Positions 43,807 through 52,084 of a stretch of 52,667 nucleotides of DNA are shown one piece after another. The notes under the pieces were generated by a model. The model saw nothing but the letters and a program-made list of their open reading frames with translations, was not told the origin of the DNA and ran no database searches. The stretch is taken from contig JBEPVM010000007.1 of the NCBI GenBank assembly GCA_041690995.1, positions 1 to 52,667 of the forward strand, read 5' to 3'. The position numbers and the translations under genes were made by a program. The stretch is from UBA4722 sp041690995 (lineage in GTDB: Bacteria > Pseudomonadota > Gammaproteobacteria > DSM-16500). Positions within the stretch are counted from its first letter, which is position 1; each line of letters opens with the position of its first letter.

Positions 43807-44871
43807 TTATTTTTCAGTCAGCATCTGCGATTGTTTTAATTGACCCATTAATTGTGCGTTTTCTTGGCTCAATCTCCACTTGTCATGAGCTAAGTATTGA
43901 TTTTGCTCGCTGATTTTTTGTAATTCCGTTTGAACAGCTAAAAACTGCTGGAGGAGTACCGCCTGCTGTGTCTGTAAGTGAAGAAGGACTGCACTGTGTG
44001 CCTCTAATTTTTCTTCTGCCTTTTGAGAGTGTGCCTGCCAATACTGCTCGGCATGCGCATGCTGCACCACTTCTTTTTGCGCTTCCTCTAACCGAGATTG
44101 GATTGTGTCATTCTGCACCCTCAGTCCGTCATACTGGCTTTGCAGAGCCGTTTTGACAGAGCGCATCTGTTCCAATGACTCATGCAGCAAATTCTTTTCT
44201 TGGCCGAGTGTTTTTACTTCGTGTGTCAATTGTTGAATCATGCGCTCTCGCTGGCTTTGCGCTTGTTCATGGCGTTGCTGGTCCAGCAGCCGTTGTTCTC
44301 GAGACGCTTCACGGTAATGCTCTAAATTCGTTTGTACCTGGCGGTTTAACCGATGTAACTCGTCTATGTGATCTTGTTTTTCTGGGAGCTGTTTGGACAA
44401 GTGATCGCACGTCACCGTGAGTGCCACCTTTCCCTGTTCTAATTGTCTGATACTTTGTTCTAACGCACATTGATCGCTGAGAAGCCTCTCTTTTTCTTGC
44501 GTGAGTTCGTCATACTTTTTCTGCCAGGACATGTTCTCTTCTTCTAATTTTTTATTTTTTTCAATAATCATGGCAGTGGCCTGCTCAAATTCGTTTTCCC
44601 TAGCGGCTATCTTTTCCTCAGCCTCACGAATCACCTGCGCCCACAGCCCTTTCATCGTCAGCACGATCTCCTCCGGCAGATTTTCTGTCAGGCCCAGTGG
44701 CCTGGACTGGTCTTCTTTGAGCTTCCAAGTTTTTAAATGCTGCGCGATCGTGGTGCTACTGCCTGTGTTTGTGAGCATCCGAATGTTTTGAATGGTGGGA
44801 TTTTTGCCTTGCAGAGTAAGCTGTTCTGCGGCATTCGCCACCTCCTGATAAGTGATCCCTAGCCTTGCCAT
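43807..44871 (-). CDS. kfrA: KfrA-like plasmid DNA-binding coiled-coil protein
   Basis: The protein has 354 residues; GAAGAAGAG precedes the ATG. The N-terminus (about 1-115) matches the plasmid replication-region DNA-binding domain: GITYQEVANAAEQL, NPTIQNIRMLTNTGSSTTIA and the LPEEIVLTMKGLWAQ segment. The rest is a long Gln/Glu-rich coiled coil (about 85-350). KfrA proteins on broad-host-range plasmids bind their own operator and aid stable inheritance, but similar proteins also occur on islands. It is divergent from a tyrosine recombinase with a 200-bp shared region, so it may repress that gene too. Confidence 0.85.
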   Translation of the reverse strand: MARLGITYQEVANAAEQLTLQGKNPTIQNIRMLTNTGSSTTIAQHLKTWKLKEDQSRPLGLTENLPEEIVLTMKGLWAQVIREAEEKIAARENEFEQATAMIIEKNKKLEEENMSWQKKYDELTQEKERLLSDQCALEQSIRQLEQGKVALTVTCDHLSKQLPEKQDHIDELHRLNRQVQTNLEHYREASREQRLLDQQRHEQAQSQRERMIQQLTHEVKTLGQEKNLLHESLEQMRSVKTALQSQYDGLRVQNDTIQSRLEEAQKEVVQHAHAEQYWQAHSQKAEEKLEAHSAVLLHLQTQQAVLLQQFLAVQTELQKISEQNQYLAHDKWRLSQENAQLMGQLKQSQMLTEK

Positions 44872-45072
44872 GGTCTCTTCTTCCCTCTTACTGTATTATT
44901 ACGTTAATCATAATATAATGTAAAATAGGGTGATCTTCAACCAGAAAGACATTTAGAAATTTTATTTCGATAAGTCTTTGTTATCGCAAGAAGAGGGTTT
45001 CCTCGAGCAAAATTGTCCTGTAAAATAAGATAAAAATTTGGCAGGCGGATCATTTGGAAGAAGGAGTCACCG
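44872..45072. promoter_or_regulatory. Shared control region of kfrA-like and recombinase genes
   Basis: A 200-bp divergent region. The part next to the kfrA-like start is strongly AT-rich (TTATTACGTTAATCATAATA near 44896) with partial dyad symmetry, where a KfrA-type self-operator would be expected. The operator role is inferred from the family. Confidence 0.4.
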
Positions 45073-46053
45073 GTGAGCAAAACACTCAGGATACCCACCG
45101 GCGAGCCGGTATTATGTCATGAAAACTCGCTGACTTTAATGGCTTTTAACAATCCCTACCTTGTCGCAGCAACCAGTCCGGCTACGCAGCGCGCTTACCA
45201 ATCGGATGTCCATCATTTTGAAAAATGGGGCGCTACGCTCCCAACAGAGACGGGAACGGTTCTTCTTTATCTGCAAGCCTTTGCGAAAACACTCAATCCG
45301 CGCACCTTGTCCCGCCGATTGACAGCCCTCAAAAACTGGCATCTCTACCAGGGGTTCGCGGATCCTACTCAACATCCGTCAGTTAAAAAAACAATCATCG
45401 GCATCCTCCGTATTCATGGCAAACCGAAGGCGAAAGCTCCGCCCCTGTTGCCCGAGCATTTACTTAACAGGGTGGCTTCTCTCCGGCAGGAAAAAACCCT
45501 GCGTGCCGCGCGCGATAGCGCTTTATTACAACTGGCTTTCTTTGGCGGTTTTAGGCGAAGTAAACTGGTGGCGATTGGCTATGACCATCTCGAATGGAAA
45601 GACCAGGGCATCGACATTTTAATACCGCATTCGAAAACAGACCAGACAAATGAAGGCCGTTATTGTGCCATCCCGTATGGCAACGCACAGTTGTGTCCTG
45701 TACAAGCGGTCAAACACTGGCTCGATCAGTCTCACATAAAGAACGGGCCACTTTTTCGGCGCATCCATCCCGAAGGCCGTCTGGACCACGCACCTCTGGT
45801 GCCTTTATCCGTGAACAATATCCTCAAAAAACGTGCCCGTGAAGCGGGCATTCCAGAAGCAGACCCGTTAAGCAGTCATAGTTTCAGGCGAGGATTCGCC
45901 ACATCCGCTAGCCGGAATGGTGCATCGCTGCCTGCGATTATGCGCCAAGGCCGGTGGAAAAATATGAATACCGTCATGGAATATATTGAAGCCGCTCAAC
46001 GTTTTGAAGAAAATGCAGCTGCCCGTGTGCTTGCCCAAATCTCATCGACATAA
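45073..46053 (+). CDS. Tyrosine recombinase / integrase
   Basis: The protein has 326 residues starting at a GTG with GAAGGAG upstream. The N-terminal SAM-like core-binding domain (TSPATQRAYQSDVHHFEKWG) is followed by the catalytic domain with the conserved set: Arg161/162 (FFGGFRRSKL), Lys188 (PHSKTD), His269-x-x-Arg272 (SSHSFRRGF), Trp295 in place of the second His (GRWKNMNTV) and the nucleophile Tyr304 (VMEYIEAA). It cuts and rejoins DNA at specific sites, as in integration or multimer resolution. Position beside a KfrA-like gene favours a plasmid or island maintenance role. No att repeats were found in the window. Confidence 0.93.
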   Translation: MSKTLRIPTGEPVLCHENSLTLMAFNNPYLVAATSPATQRAYQSDVHHFEKWGATLPTETGTVLLYLQAFAKTLNPRTLSRRLTALKNWHLYQGFADPTQHPSVKKTIIGILRIHGKPKAKAPPLLPEHLLNRVASLRQEKTLRAARDSALLQLAFFGGFRRSKLVAIGYDHLEWKDQGIDILIPHSKTDQTNEGRYCAIPYGNAQLCPVQAVKHWLDQSHIKNGPLFRRIHPEGRLDHAPLVPLSVNNILKKRAREAGIPEADPLSSHSFRRGFATSASRNGASLPAIMRQGRWKNMNTVMEYIEAAQRFEENAAARVLAQISST

Positions 46054-46230
46054 TTCATAACTCCTGCCCTCTGTCTTTCAAGAAATCGTATTGGTACAGG
46101 GTGGCAATTGCGAAAGAAGACCAGTGCGTGTATTCTTTATTGCGTTTTCAGTCACAAACTATCCAGGGAGGCGATCACCTCTGCATCACACTTTCTCATT
46201 ATTGCTGACACAGTAGCTCAAGCGGTCAGC

Positions 46231-46284
46231 ATGGCTATTAACGACAAAGATACCCCAAAGGGAACCGACGACATTGATGAATAA
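46231..46284 (+). CDS. Possible 17-codon leader overlapping the DUF4385 gene
   Basis: An ATG at 46231 opens MAINDKDTPKGTDDIDE and stops at 46282-46284, overlapping the next start (ATG 46277). The open frame extends upstream without a clear start. Such an overlap could couple translation, but there is no ribosome site and no family support. Confidence 0.2.
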   Translation: MAINDKDTPKGTDDIDE

Positions 46285-46741
46285 AAAATTTAATCCGGAT
46301 CAGTATGCATGGAAATCTACACTAGATTACCGTCTGCATAAAGAGTTATATCAAGTAGGCAAAGGTGAGCAAGGGGTTTTAGTATGCCAACCTTACAAAG
46401 ACGAAATACTGTTACATTGGAAATTTCGTACCCCTGCGCTTGCAAAAATGAGTGCAAAAAAAATTTATCTATTATTTTTATCCTATCTTAAGAAAGAGGA
46501 TTTTCCAGGGGCGGACATGGCACGTAAATTCCTCCAAATGGGATTTACCCGTTCCCGCCGCTATGCTAATTATAAAGGAGGTAGGAAATATATGCCTGGA
46601 ACTCGTCATCCTTTACCAAAAGGAACGGGCGAGATGCTTAAAGCAGAAAGCGCCCAGATTTTTTATAAGGCTTGGCAGCGGACAGAAAAAAATAAAAAAT
46701 ACGCTGCTTTAAAACAGCAATGGAAGCAGTCCATCGGTTAA
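46277..46741 (+). CDS. DUF4385-family protein
   Basis: The protein has 154 residues from the ATG at 46277 (a TTG one codon earlier is also possible). The sequence is diagnostic of DUF4385: LYQVGKGEQGVLVCQPYKDE, ILLHWKFRTPALA, then FPGADMARKFLQMGFTRSRR followed by YANYKGGRKY. The family is found in bacteria and some phages and its function is not known; the conserved Arg/Lys/Tyr-rich GFTRSRRYANYKGG segment suggests nucleic acid binding. It is soluble and is separated from the recombinase by about 220 bp. Confidence 0.88.
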   Translation: MNKKFNPDQYAWKSTLDYRLHKELYQVGKGEQGVLVCQPYKDEILLHWKFRTPALAKMSAKKIYLLFLSYLKKEDFPGADMARKFLQMGFTRSRRYANYKGGRKYMPGTRHPLPKGTGEMLKAESAQIFYKAWQRTEKNKKYAALKQQWKQSIG

Positions 46742-47045
46742 AAATTTTTACTTTTCCAAAATTTACTTTTCCTAAATTTTGTCGCAAGTTTTTTTATTAT
46801 CCGAAAAACCTATAAGCGTTGTCAGATGTCAGTTATCACTGATCGGGCAAAATGAATTGTTGACTAATCGCAGAGAAAAAATTTTAGCAGAGACAATATC
46901 ATTATTTATATTCACTTCCAGCGAGAACTGTTCTCTAAATTTACGACAAAACAACATTCTTCATTTGACAGTCTTCCATCCTTTCGGCAATATGAAGATG
47001 TATTTTTAAATGAATAATTTCTCTTCTTTCTTCTGACACATTTCG
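46742..47045. other. Intergenic region upstream of a hybrid kinase
   Basis: About 300 bp, AT-rich. A 76-codon frame at 46779-47009 lacks a ribosome site and reads like non-coding DNA. No terminator hairpin is evident. Confidence 0.35.
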
Positions 47046-48761
47046 ATGATGCAAACGGCAGGGCAGAATATGAATACGCAATCAGAACAATTAAAAAAAA
47101 TTATTTCAGCTCAAAAATCTGAAATTTATAAGCTAAAAAATATTCTGGATAATTTGCCAGGAAGTATTTATTGGAAAGATAAAGACGGCGTATATCAAGG
47201 CCGTAATAACACATCGGCGGAAAGTATGCGTAAGTTTGGCTTTCCGTGGCAGTGGAACGAAATTATCGGCAAAACCGATCATGATCTTTTTAATAAAGTG
47301 ATGGCAGATAGATTCAGGAAGAATGACCTGGAAGTAATGGAAAGCGGGCAAGAATTTGTAAAAGAAGAAACAGCTACTTTACCTTCAGGAGAACAAGTTG
47401 TTCAGCTTTCCACTAAAAGGCCTTTGTGGGATGAGGAGGGTCATGTAATAGGATTGGTAGGCAATACAGTAGACATTACCTATCTTAAGCAAATAGAAAA
47501 CGAATTAAGAATCGCAAAAGAAAAATCCGAGGCTTCTAATAAAGCAAAAATCGAATTTTTGGAGAACATGCGGCACGATATTCGAACCCCGTTAATAGGA
47601 ATCATGGAATTTGCAAATATTATTAAACAAGAAGTGACTGATCCAACAGTTAAAGAACATGCTGATAATTTGATTGCTTCAAGCCATGCGCTACTTAATT
47701 TATTAAATGCAGTTTTAGAATCTATTAAAGTGAGTTCGGGTGAAATTCCTATTCTTAAAAAGAAATTTGATCTAAAAAAGAAACTAGATGAAATAATCCA
47801 ATTAAACCAAGCAAAAGCCGGTCAAAAAAATCTTAATTTACTTTTTGAGTATGATCCTGATATTCCCACCTATCTCATAGGGGATTCAACACGAGTACAA
47901 AGAATTATTTTAGAGCTGGTCACCAATGCACTTAATTTTACAAATAAAGGCCATGTGAAATTATCTACGCACTTAGCAAAACAGACTGAGCAAAATATTA
48001 TTGTAAAGATCATAGTAGAAGATACAGGTATCGGTATTCCAAAGGAACAACAACAAGAAGTTTATGTGCAATTTAAACGTCTCATCCCGTCCTACAAAGG
48101 CATTTATAAAGGATTTGGTTTAGGCTTATCTATCGCAAAACAATTAATTGAAGATGTGCAAGGCGAACTTTATGTGGAAAGTGAAGTGAATCGTGGTACG
48201 AAATTTACTTTTATCGTTTTACTTAAAAAAACATTATTGGACGAAGAGCTAGGCAGCGAAGAATTAGCTCCTCTACTTAACAGCCATAAATTGATACAAA
48301 CTCTTGGAATAAACTCTTTTCAAAGAACGATGAGTAAAACGAAAACGACTTCTGTTTTTAAAAGTCGCGTTCTTCTTGTAGAAGACAACACCATTGCTGC
48401 ACAAGTAGTCAGCCATATGATTTCTACCTTGGGGTGCAATAAAGTCGATGTGGCTGATACAGGAAAAATGGCCATTCAATTAGCAAAAAATAATGTCTAT
48501 GACCTTATTTTTATGGACATAGGATTGCCCGATATAGACGGCTACGAAACAACAAAACAAATCCGTTTAAATGAATTAAATAAAAATCATGTACCTATTA
48601 TCGCATTAACAGCGCACCTTGATGAAGATAATAAACAATTCGTTATAGAGAGTGGTATGAATGCAATGTTATCCAAACCGTTGCTCAGAGATAAGGCCAA
48701 AGATATTTTAAATTCTTTTATCCCTTCTCGGAAAGATGAATTAGAATCCGAAATGGCGTAG
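47046..48761 (+). CDS. PAS hybrid histidine kinase, Legionella-like core
   Basis: The protein has 571 residues; the ATG at 47046 lacks a good ribosome site and an ATG at 47070 is a fair alternative. A coiled coil leads to a PAS domain (about 35-150: LDNLPGSIYWKDKDGVYQGR, ending VGNTVDITYLKQ). Then HisKA with ENMRHDIRTPLIGIMEFA (His177), HATPase with ELVTNALNFT, DTGIGIPKE and GFGLGLSIAKQL, and a receiver (about 440-560) with LLVEDNTIAAQ, MDIGLPDIDG (Asp491), ALTAHLD and SKPLLR. The RHDIRTPL box with Asp instead of Glu is a style I associate with Legionellaceae and Coxiellaceae kinases. There are no membrane helices. It has no adjacent partner on its strand. Confidence 0.92.
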   Translation: MMQTAGQNMNTQSEQLKKIISAQKSEIYKLKNILDNLPGSIYWKDKDGVYQGRNNTSAESMRKFGFPWQWNEIIGKTDHDLFNKVMADRFRKNDLEVMESGQEFVKEETATLPSGEQVVQLSTKRPLWDEEGHVIGLVGNTVDITYLKQIENELRIAKEKSEASNKAKIEFLENMRHDIRTPLIGIMEFANIIKQEVTDPTVKEHADNLIASSHALLNLLNAVLESIKVSSGEIPILKKKFDLKKKLDEIIQLNQAKAGQKNLNLLFEYDPDIPTYLIGDSTRVQRIILELVTNALNFTNKGHVKLSTHLAKQTEQNIIVKIIVEDTGIGIPKEQQQEVYVQFKRLIPSYKGIYKGFGLGLSIAKQLIEDVQGELYVESEVNRGTKFTFIVLLKKTLLDEELGSEELAPLLNSHKLIQTLGINSFQRTMSKTKTTSVFKSRVLLVEDNTIAAQVVSHMISTLGCNKVDVADTGKMAIQLAKNNVYDLIFMDIGLPDIDGYETTKQIRLNELNKNHVPIIALTAHLDEDNKQFVIESGMNAMLSKPLLRDKAKDILNSFIPSRKDELESEMA

Positions 48762-48800
48762 AAAAACAATGTACGCAGAAAAAACGATGAAAAAAATCAG

Positions 48801-49841
48801 TTACAGTCTTGATCTTAATACAGGATTTTCTGCATTATTTTCTCTAGCAGGTTCAGGATGTTTTTCTACTATGAGACGAGAGGTGACAATATGGATGCTA
48901 TGAGATAATGGGCGCTCTATCGTTTTGGCACTAAAGAAAGGAACAAGTATATCATCTGCAATCTTCTCTATAATTTCTAAATTCCGCCACATATAAGCAT
49001 GGGTTTCTCCCTTGATGACTAAGTTTTTTGCACGAACACCTGCTTCTTCCATTTTTTTATAATAAGCTTCTGCATCGCTTCTAAACCTATCTTTCTCAGC
49101 CCAAACAATAGCCGTAGGAGGTAATGGTTTTAAATCATTTTTTTGAGTCCAAAAAGGAGAAATAGAAGAGTTTTTTGTATTAGTATCCGGTGGAATAGCT
49201 AAAGAAAGAAACCAGTTGACAAATTCTTCGGTAATATCAGTATCTTCTTCTTCAAAGGATTTGTGGTCTTTTAACCGACGCCCTAATTCTACGAGAGGAC
49301 TCAGTAATATTTGGCCTGCAATAGGTATCCCTTCTTTTATTGCTTGGATAACAGCAAGCGCCGCAAGATTACCGCCAGAGCTATAACCCCCTACAGCAAC
49401 CCTGGAATGGTCAATAGCAGATTTATAGAGCGGGCTTTTAAGAATACTTTTCATCACTTGGTAGACATCTTGAAACGCATCGGAGAGAGTATTCTCAGGT
49501 GCTAAGCGATGATTAATCACTACGATCTGACATTTTGCTCTTATAGAAATATGGCTACAGGCAAGATGGGTGAATTTCGATTCATGCGCTACATAAGCTG
49601 TTCCTGGAATATAGATAAAAGTAGGATAAGGAGGTTCAGTATCAGGAGGAGTATAAAATCTAACAGGGATCCGGATATTACCTGGGATAGCTATTAAAGC
49701 ATCTGTAAAAGGGACACTAGCGGCCTTAGCTATCGGCTCAGCAGCCGCAACCCTTTCGCGATGAATCATAATAGAAGGGTCAAAAATACCACGTTTTTTA
49801 GGTATACTGCTTGTTTCTTTTTTTGCTTCATTTTCTGGCAT
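48801..49841 (-). CDS. HSL-type alpha/beta hydrolase
   Basis: The protein has 346 residues. The core matches the hormone-sensitive-lipase/acetyl-esterase family: VVINHRLAPENTL before the nucleophile elbow GYSSGGNLAALAV (Ser in GYSSG), Asp in WAEKDRFRSDAEAYY and His in KGETHAYMW. The usual HGGG oxyanion motif is replaced by IPGTAYVAHES, so substrate or activity may differ. There is an extra N-terminal stretch and a 45-residue C-terminal tail. No signal peptide is seen. It is probably an esterase of small acyl esters. In Legionellales such enzymes are sometimes secreted effectors, but no secretion signal can be read here. Confidence 0.85.
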   Translation of the reverse strand: MPENEAKKETSSIPKKRGIFDPSIMIHRERVAAAEPIAKAASVPFTDALIAIPGNIRIPVRFYTPPDTEPPYPTFIYIPGTAYVAHESKFTHLACSHISIRAKCQIVVINHRLAPENTLSDAFQDVYQVMKSILKSPLYKSAIDHSRVAVGGYSSGGNLAALAVIQAIKEGIPIAGQILLSPLVELGRRLKDHKSFEEEDTDITEEFVNWFLSLAIPPDTNTKNSSISPFWTQKNDLKPLPPTAIVWAEKDRFRSDAEAYYKKMEEAGVRAKNLVIKGETHAYMWRNLEIIEKIADDILVPFFSAKTIERPLSHSIHIVTSRLIVEKHPEPARENNAENPVLRSRL

Positions 49842-50161
49842 GGCTTTATAGACCCATAAAATAATAAAATTCGGATTCCGTCCTTGCTGTTATAAAAGCA
49901 GTTCTTTAGGTAAACAGTAATTCCCTCTATCTATATGGAGGCGAGATCATAACACTTATAAGAGATATTTTATAGCGTTTTAATTCTTCTCTTAAGCGCT
50001 TGCTGACACTCACATCTTTTTTTATCAAGCTACCGAATTTTACCCCCAATGATTATAATTGTCTGTAGGAAATTAGAGTAAAATTTTGTAGGATTAATTA
50101 ATACAAGACATTTGATAATGGAATTAAACATAGAATATTTTTATAGTTTAGAGAAGCCTGC
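49842..50161. other. Intergenic region with a copy of the repeated motif
   Basis: A 320-bp divergent region. TTGTCTGTAGGAAAT at 50059-50073 is an exact copy of the motif at 21161 and 42453; the second half (GATAATCACG) is not conserved, but TTTTGTAGGATTAATTA follows. No other feature was recognised. Confidence 0.45.
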
Positions 50162-50887
50162 ATGAACATAAAACCCGGCCATTGGATATGGTATCTATTG
50201 CCCTAGCTTGCATCACTTGGAAGAAGTCAAGAGACTAAATACTATGGAATTGCTGATTTTGATGAAGCCTGTCAGTATCTACAAGATCCTATCTTATTTG
50301 AACGATATTATACGGTGGTGAAAGAAATTGAAAAACAATTAATAAAAGAAGAAGTATCTGGTGACGTTCTCATGGGTCGAGATGTCAGAAAGCTGGTCTC
50401 TAGTCTAACCCTTTTTCGTGCAACAGCAAGTTATCTAGCCACACAAGCAGGGTCTGATAAACGCTTTAAAGAACTGGAGATGTGCTGCAATAGAATTTTT
50501 GAGAATAAAAAAATAAATATCCGTCCTTGTGATCCTACATTAGACCAGCTTGTTAAACATAAGCAAATCATGTCGCAATGGGAGGCTTACGTGAGAACAA
50601 GGAAGTCAGAATGGCAATTCCATTTTAATTTTTTAGGCATGATGTCTTTCTTTTATTTTGTGAAGGATTGTTTTTTAGGGACAGAGGATTGGTATATTAA
50701 AAGTTATGATGTTAAAATTTCTGCTGCAACTAAATTGAAACAAATCACTGATCCAGACTGTGCAGACAACCCTATATTAACTGAACTTGAGAAAAAAGCA
50801 TTGCAAGAAGGGCGCTTAGGTACGATTGTTACAGTACAGCGGTTTGGAAAAATTACGACAAGAAGCGGATGTGCGCCAGCAGCCTAA
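50162..50887 (+). pseudogene. DUF1810-like gene with long C-terminal extension, interrupted by TAG
   Basis: In one frame from 50162: KPGHWIWYLLP, TAG (50204-50206, a CAG Gln codon is expected), LASLGRSQETKYYGIADFDE, ACQYLQDPILFERYY and RKLVSSLTLF. These match the DUF1810 family (HWMWFIFPQL, then LGRS, YAI, LDEARAYL). The family is usually about 140-150 residues; here about 150 unrecognised residues follow (for example FLGMMSFFYFVKDCFLGTED, ITDPDCADNPILTELEKKAL). The N-terminal helix expected before HWIW is also lost. A shorter frame from GTG 50315 to 50887 (190 codons) remains open and may still be annotated as a gene. DUF1810 function is not established. Confidence 0.7.
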
Positions 50888-51020
50888 AAAACAACTTTAC
50901 GCCCTCGATAGCTTTTCAGAGGATTTCAAAGGGGTCACTCACAGTTGGGTAAATCACTTATAAGACCCACTGGCAAGGAGGCATTGCGTAATTAAAACCT
51001 GTCCATTCCAGTCGATACTT
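50888..51020. other. Convergent spacer
   Basis: A spacer of 133 bp between convergent genes. A weak stem (TTGGGT with ACCCA, around 50945-50974) is the only structure seen. Confidence 0.3.
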
Positions 51021-51689
51021 CTATTGAATATGCGAGGTATCTATTGTTTCATATTCTTTGAGTATCCCAAAGCGCGCAGCCAACAAAGTCAGTTCTACGT
51101 CACTCTCCAGATCCAATTTTCTAAAAATACGGTAACGATTGCTATTGACGGTTTTTTGATTAATACGTAATTTTGCAGCAATTTCCTCTATGTCTTGTCC
51201 ATTGACAATCATCAGCATGACTTGTAACTCACGTTCAGATAAAGTATCCAGTTCGAATTGTCCTGGATTGGCAGAAGAATTTTTTAATGCTAATCGCTGA
51301 GCAATGGCACCACTTAGATAGCGTTGTCCTGAATACACGATACGAATAGCGCGAACCATTTCATCCATAGAACAATCTTTAGTAATATAACCTGCAACAC
51401 CTGCTTCTAATAAACGTGAAGGATAAGGTTCATCAAAATGAATCGTCAATATTAAAATTTTAACATCAGGGTCATGACGTATCATTTTATGCGTTGCTTC
51501 TAAACCATTCACGCCAGGCAGTTGTATATCCATCAGTACGACATCTGGCATTAATTCTCTTGCTAAACAGATACCTTCTTCGCCTGTCAATGCTTCGCCA
51601 ATCACTTTAAACCCAGAAACATTCATTAATAATTTTGCAATAGCTGTACGAATAAGCGCATGATCTTCAACTATTAAAATTTTAATCAA
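51021..51689 (-). CDS. GacA/UvrY/LetA-like response regulator
   Basis: The protein has 222 residues from a TTG at 51689, chosen because GGAAGGAGAG lies directly upstream and the product then begins IKILIVEDHALIRTAIAKLL, like GacA; a GTG at 51716 would place the start before that ribosome site. Receiver: VVLMDIQLPGVNGLEA with Asp54, LTIHFDE, TKDCSMDE. NarL/LuxR-type HTH: LDTLSERELQVMLMIVNGQD, IEEIAAKLRINQKTVNSNRY. In gammaproteobacteria this regulator, driven by a BarA-type kinase, controls small RNAs that titrate CsrA. No such kinase is adjacent, so it may be an accessory paralogue. A partial copy of the repeated motif lies about 105 bp upstream. Confidence 0.92.
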   Translation of the reverse strand: MIKILIVEDHALIRTAIAKLLMNVSGFKVIGEALTGEEGICLARELMPDVVLMDIQLPGVNGLEATHKMIRHDPDVKILILTIHFDEPYPSRLLEAGVAGYITKDCSMDEMVRAIRIVYSGQRYLSGAIAQRLALKNSSANPGQFELDTLSERELQVMLMIVNGQDIEEIAAKLRINQKTVNSNRYRIFRKLDLESDVELTLLAARFGILKEYETIDTSHIQ

Positions 51690-51794
51690 TGGCTCTCTCC
51701 TTCCTGATAGTGTCACAGAATTTCTGCATACAATCGAGCGTATTATTTTAATTTTTCATTTCAAACAGTGTACTGTAATTTCATCCAGAAATAA

Positions 51795-51829
51795 TTATCT
51801 GTAGGTTGATGATTATTAAAAATCCTACA
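51795..51829 (-). promoter_or_regulatory. Partial copy of the repeated motif, with dyad symmetry
   Basis: TTATCTGTAGG (51795-51805) resembles the motif TTGTCTGTAGG found at three other sites, and TGTAGG pairs with CCTACA (51824-51829). It is upstream of the GacA-like gene. The region up to 51978 otherwise shows only a TGTGG-rich patch (51935-51960, resembling one or two weak DnaA boxes). Confidence 0.35.
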
Positions 51830-52020
51830 AAAATTCAATCAATCTCGTATGTACAATGTTGTGACTCTGCGGCATAGTAGGCCACGCCGTGCTTTTTCTT
51901 TTGAGCTTGAAAAGATAAAAATTTGTTATTGGGCTGTGGACCCTTGTGGATATGGGGATAACTTGCTGTTTAGAGGGAGTAGAGCAACGCCTTCGTGAGT
52001 TGAACGCCGCCCCCTCGTTA

Positions 52021-52054
52021 GAACCGCATCGTGCCCTATTAAGGCAATGGGCTC
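52021..52054 (-). ncRNA. Domain V of the truncated group II intron
   Basis: Exactly 34 nt on the minus strand, from GAGCCCAT through TGCC, a UA-rich loop and GGGCA to ATGCGGTTC. The outer stem pairs except for one missing G opposite C, so this copy may be impaired. A plus-strand frame covering it (from 51952) is only an antisense shadow. Confidence 0.6.
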
Positions 52055-52084
52055 AAGATAAACACTTTCACAACTGCTCATGGC

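Noticed and set aside
46779..47009. 76-codon plus-strand frame
   Set aside because: AT-rich sequence without ribosome site or recognisable protein features.
51935..51960. DnaA-box-like cluster as a replication origin
   Set aside because: Only one or two imperfect TGTGGATA matches, with no iterons, AT-rich unwinding element or replication gene nearby.
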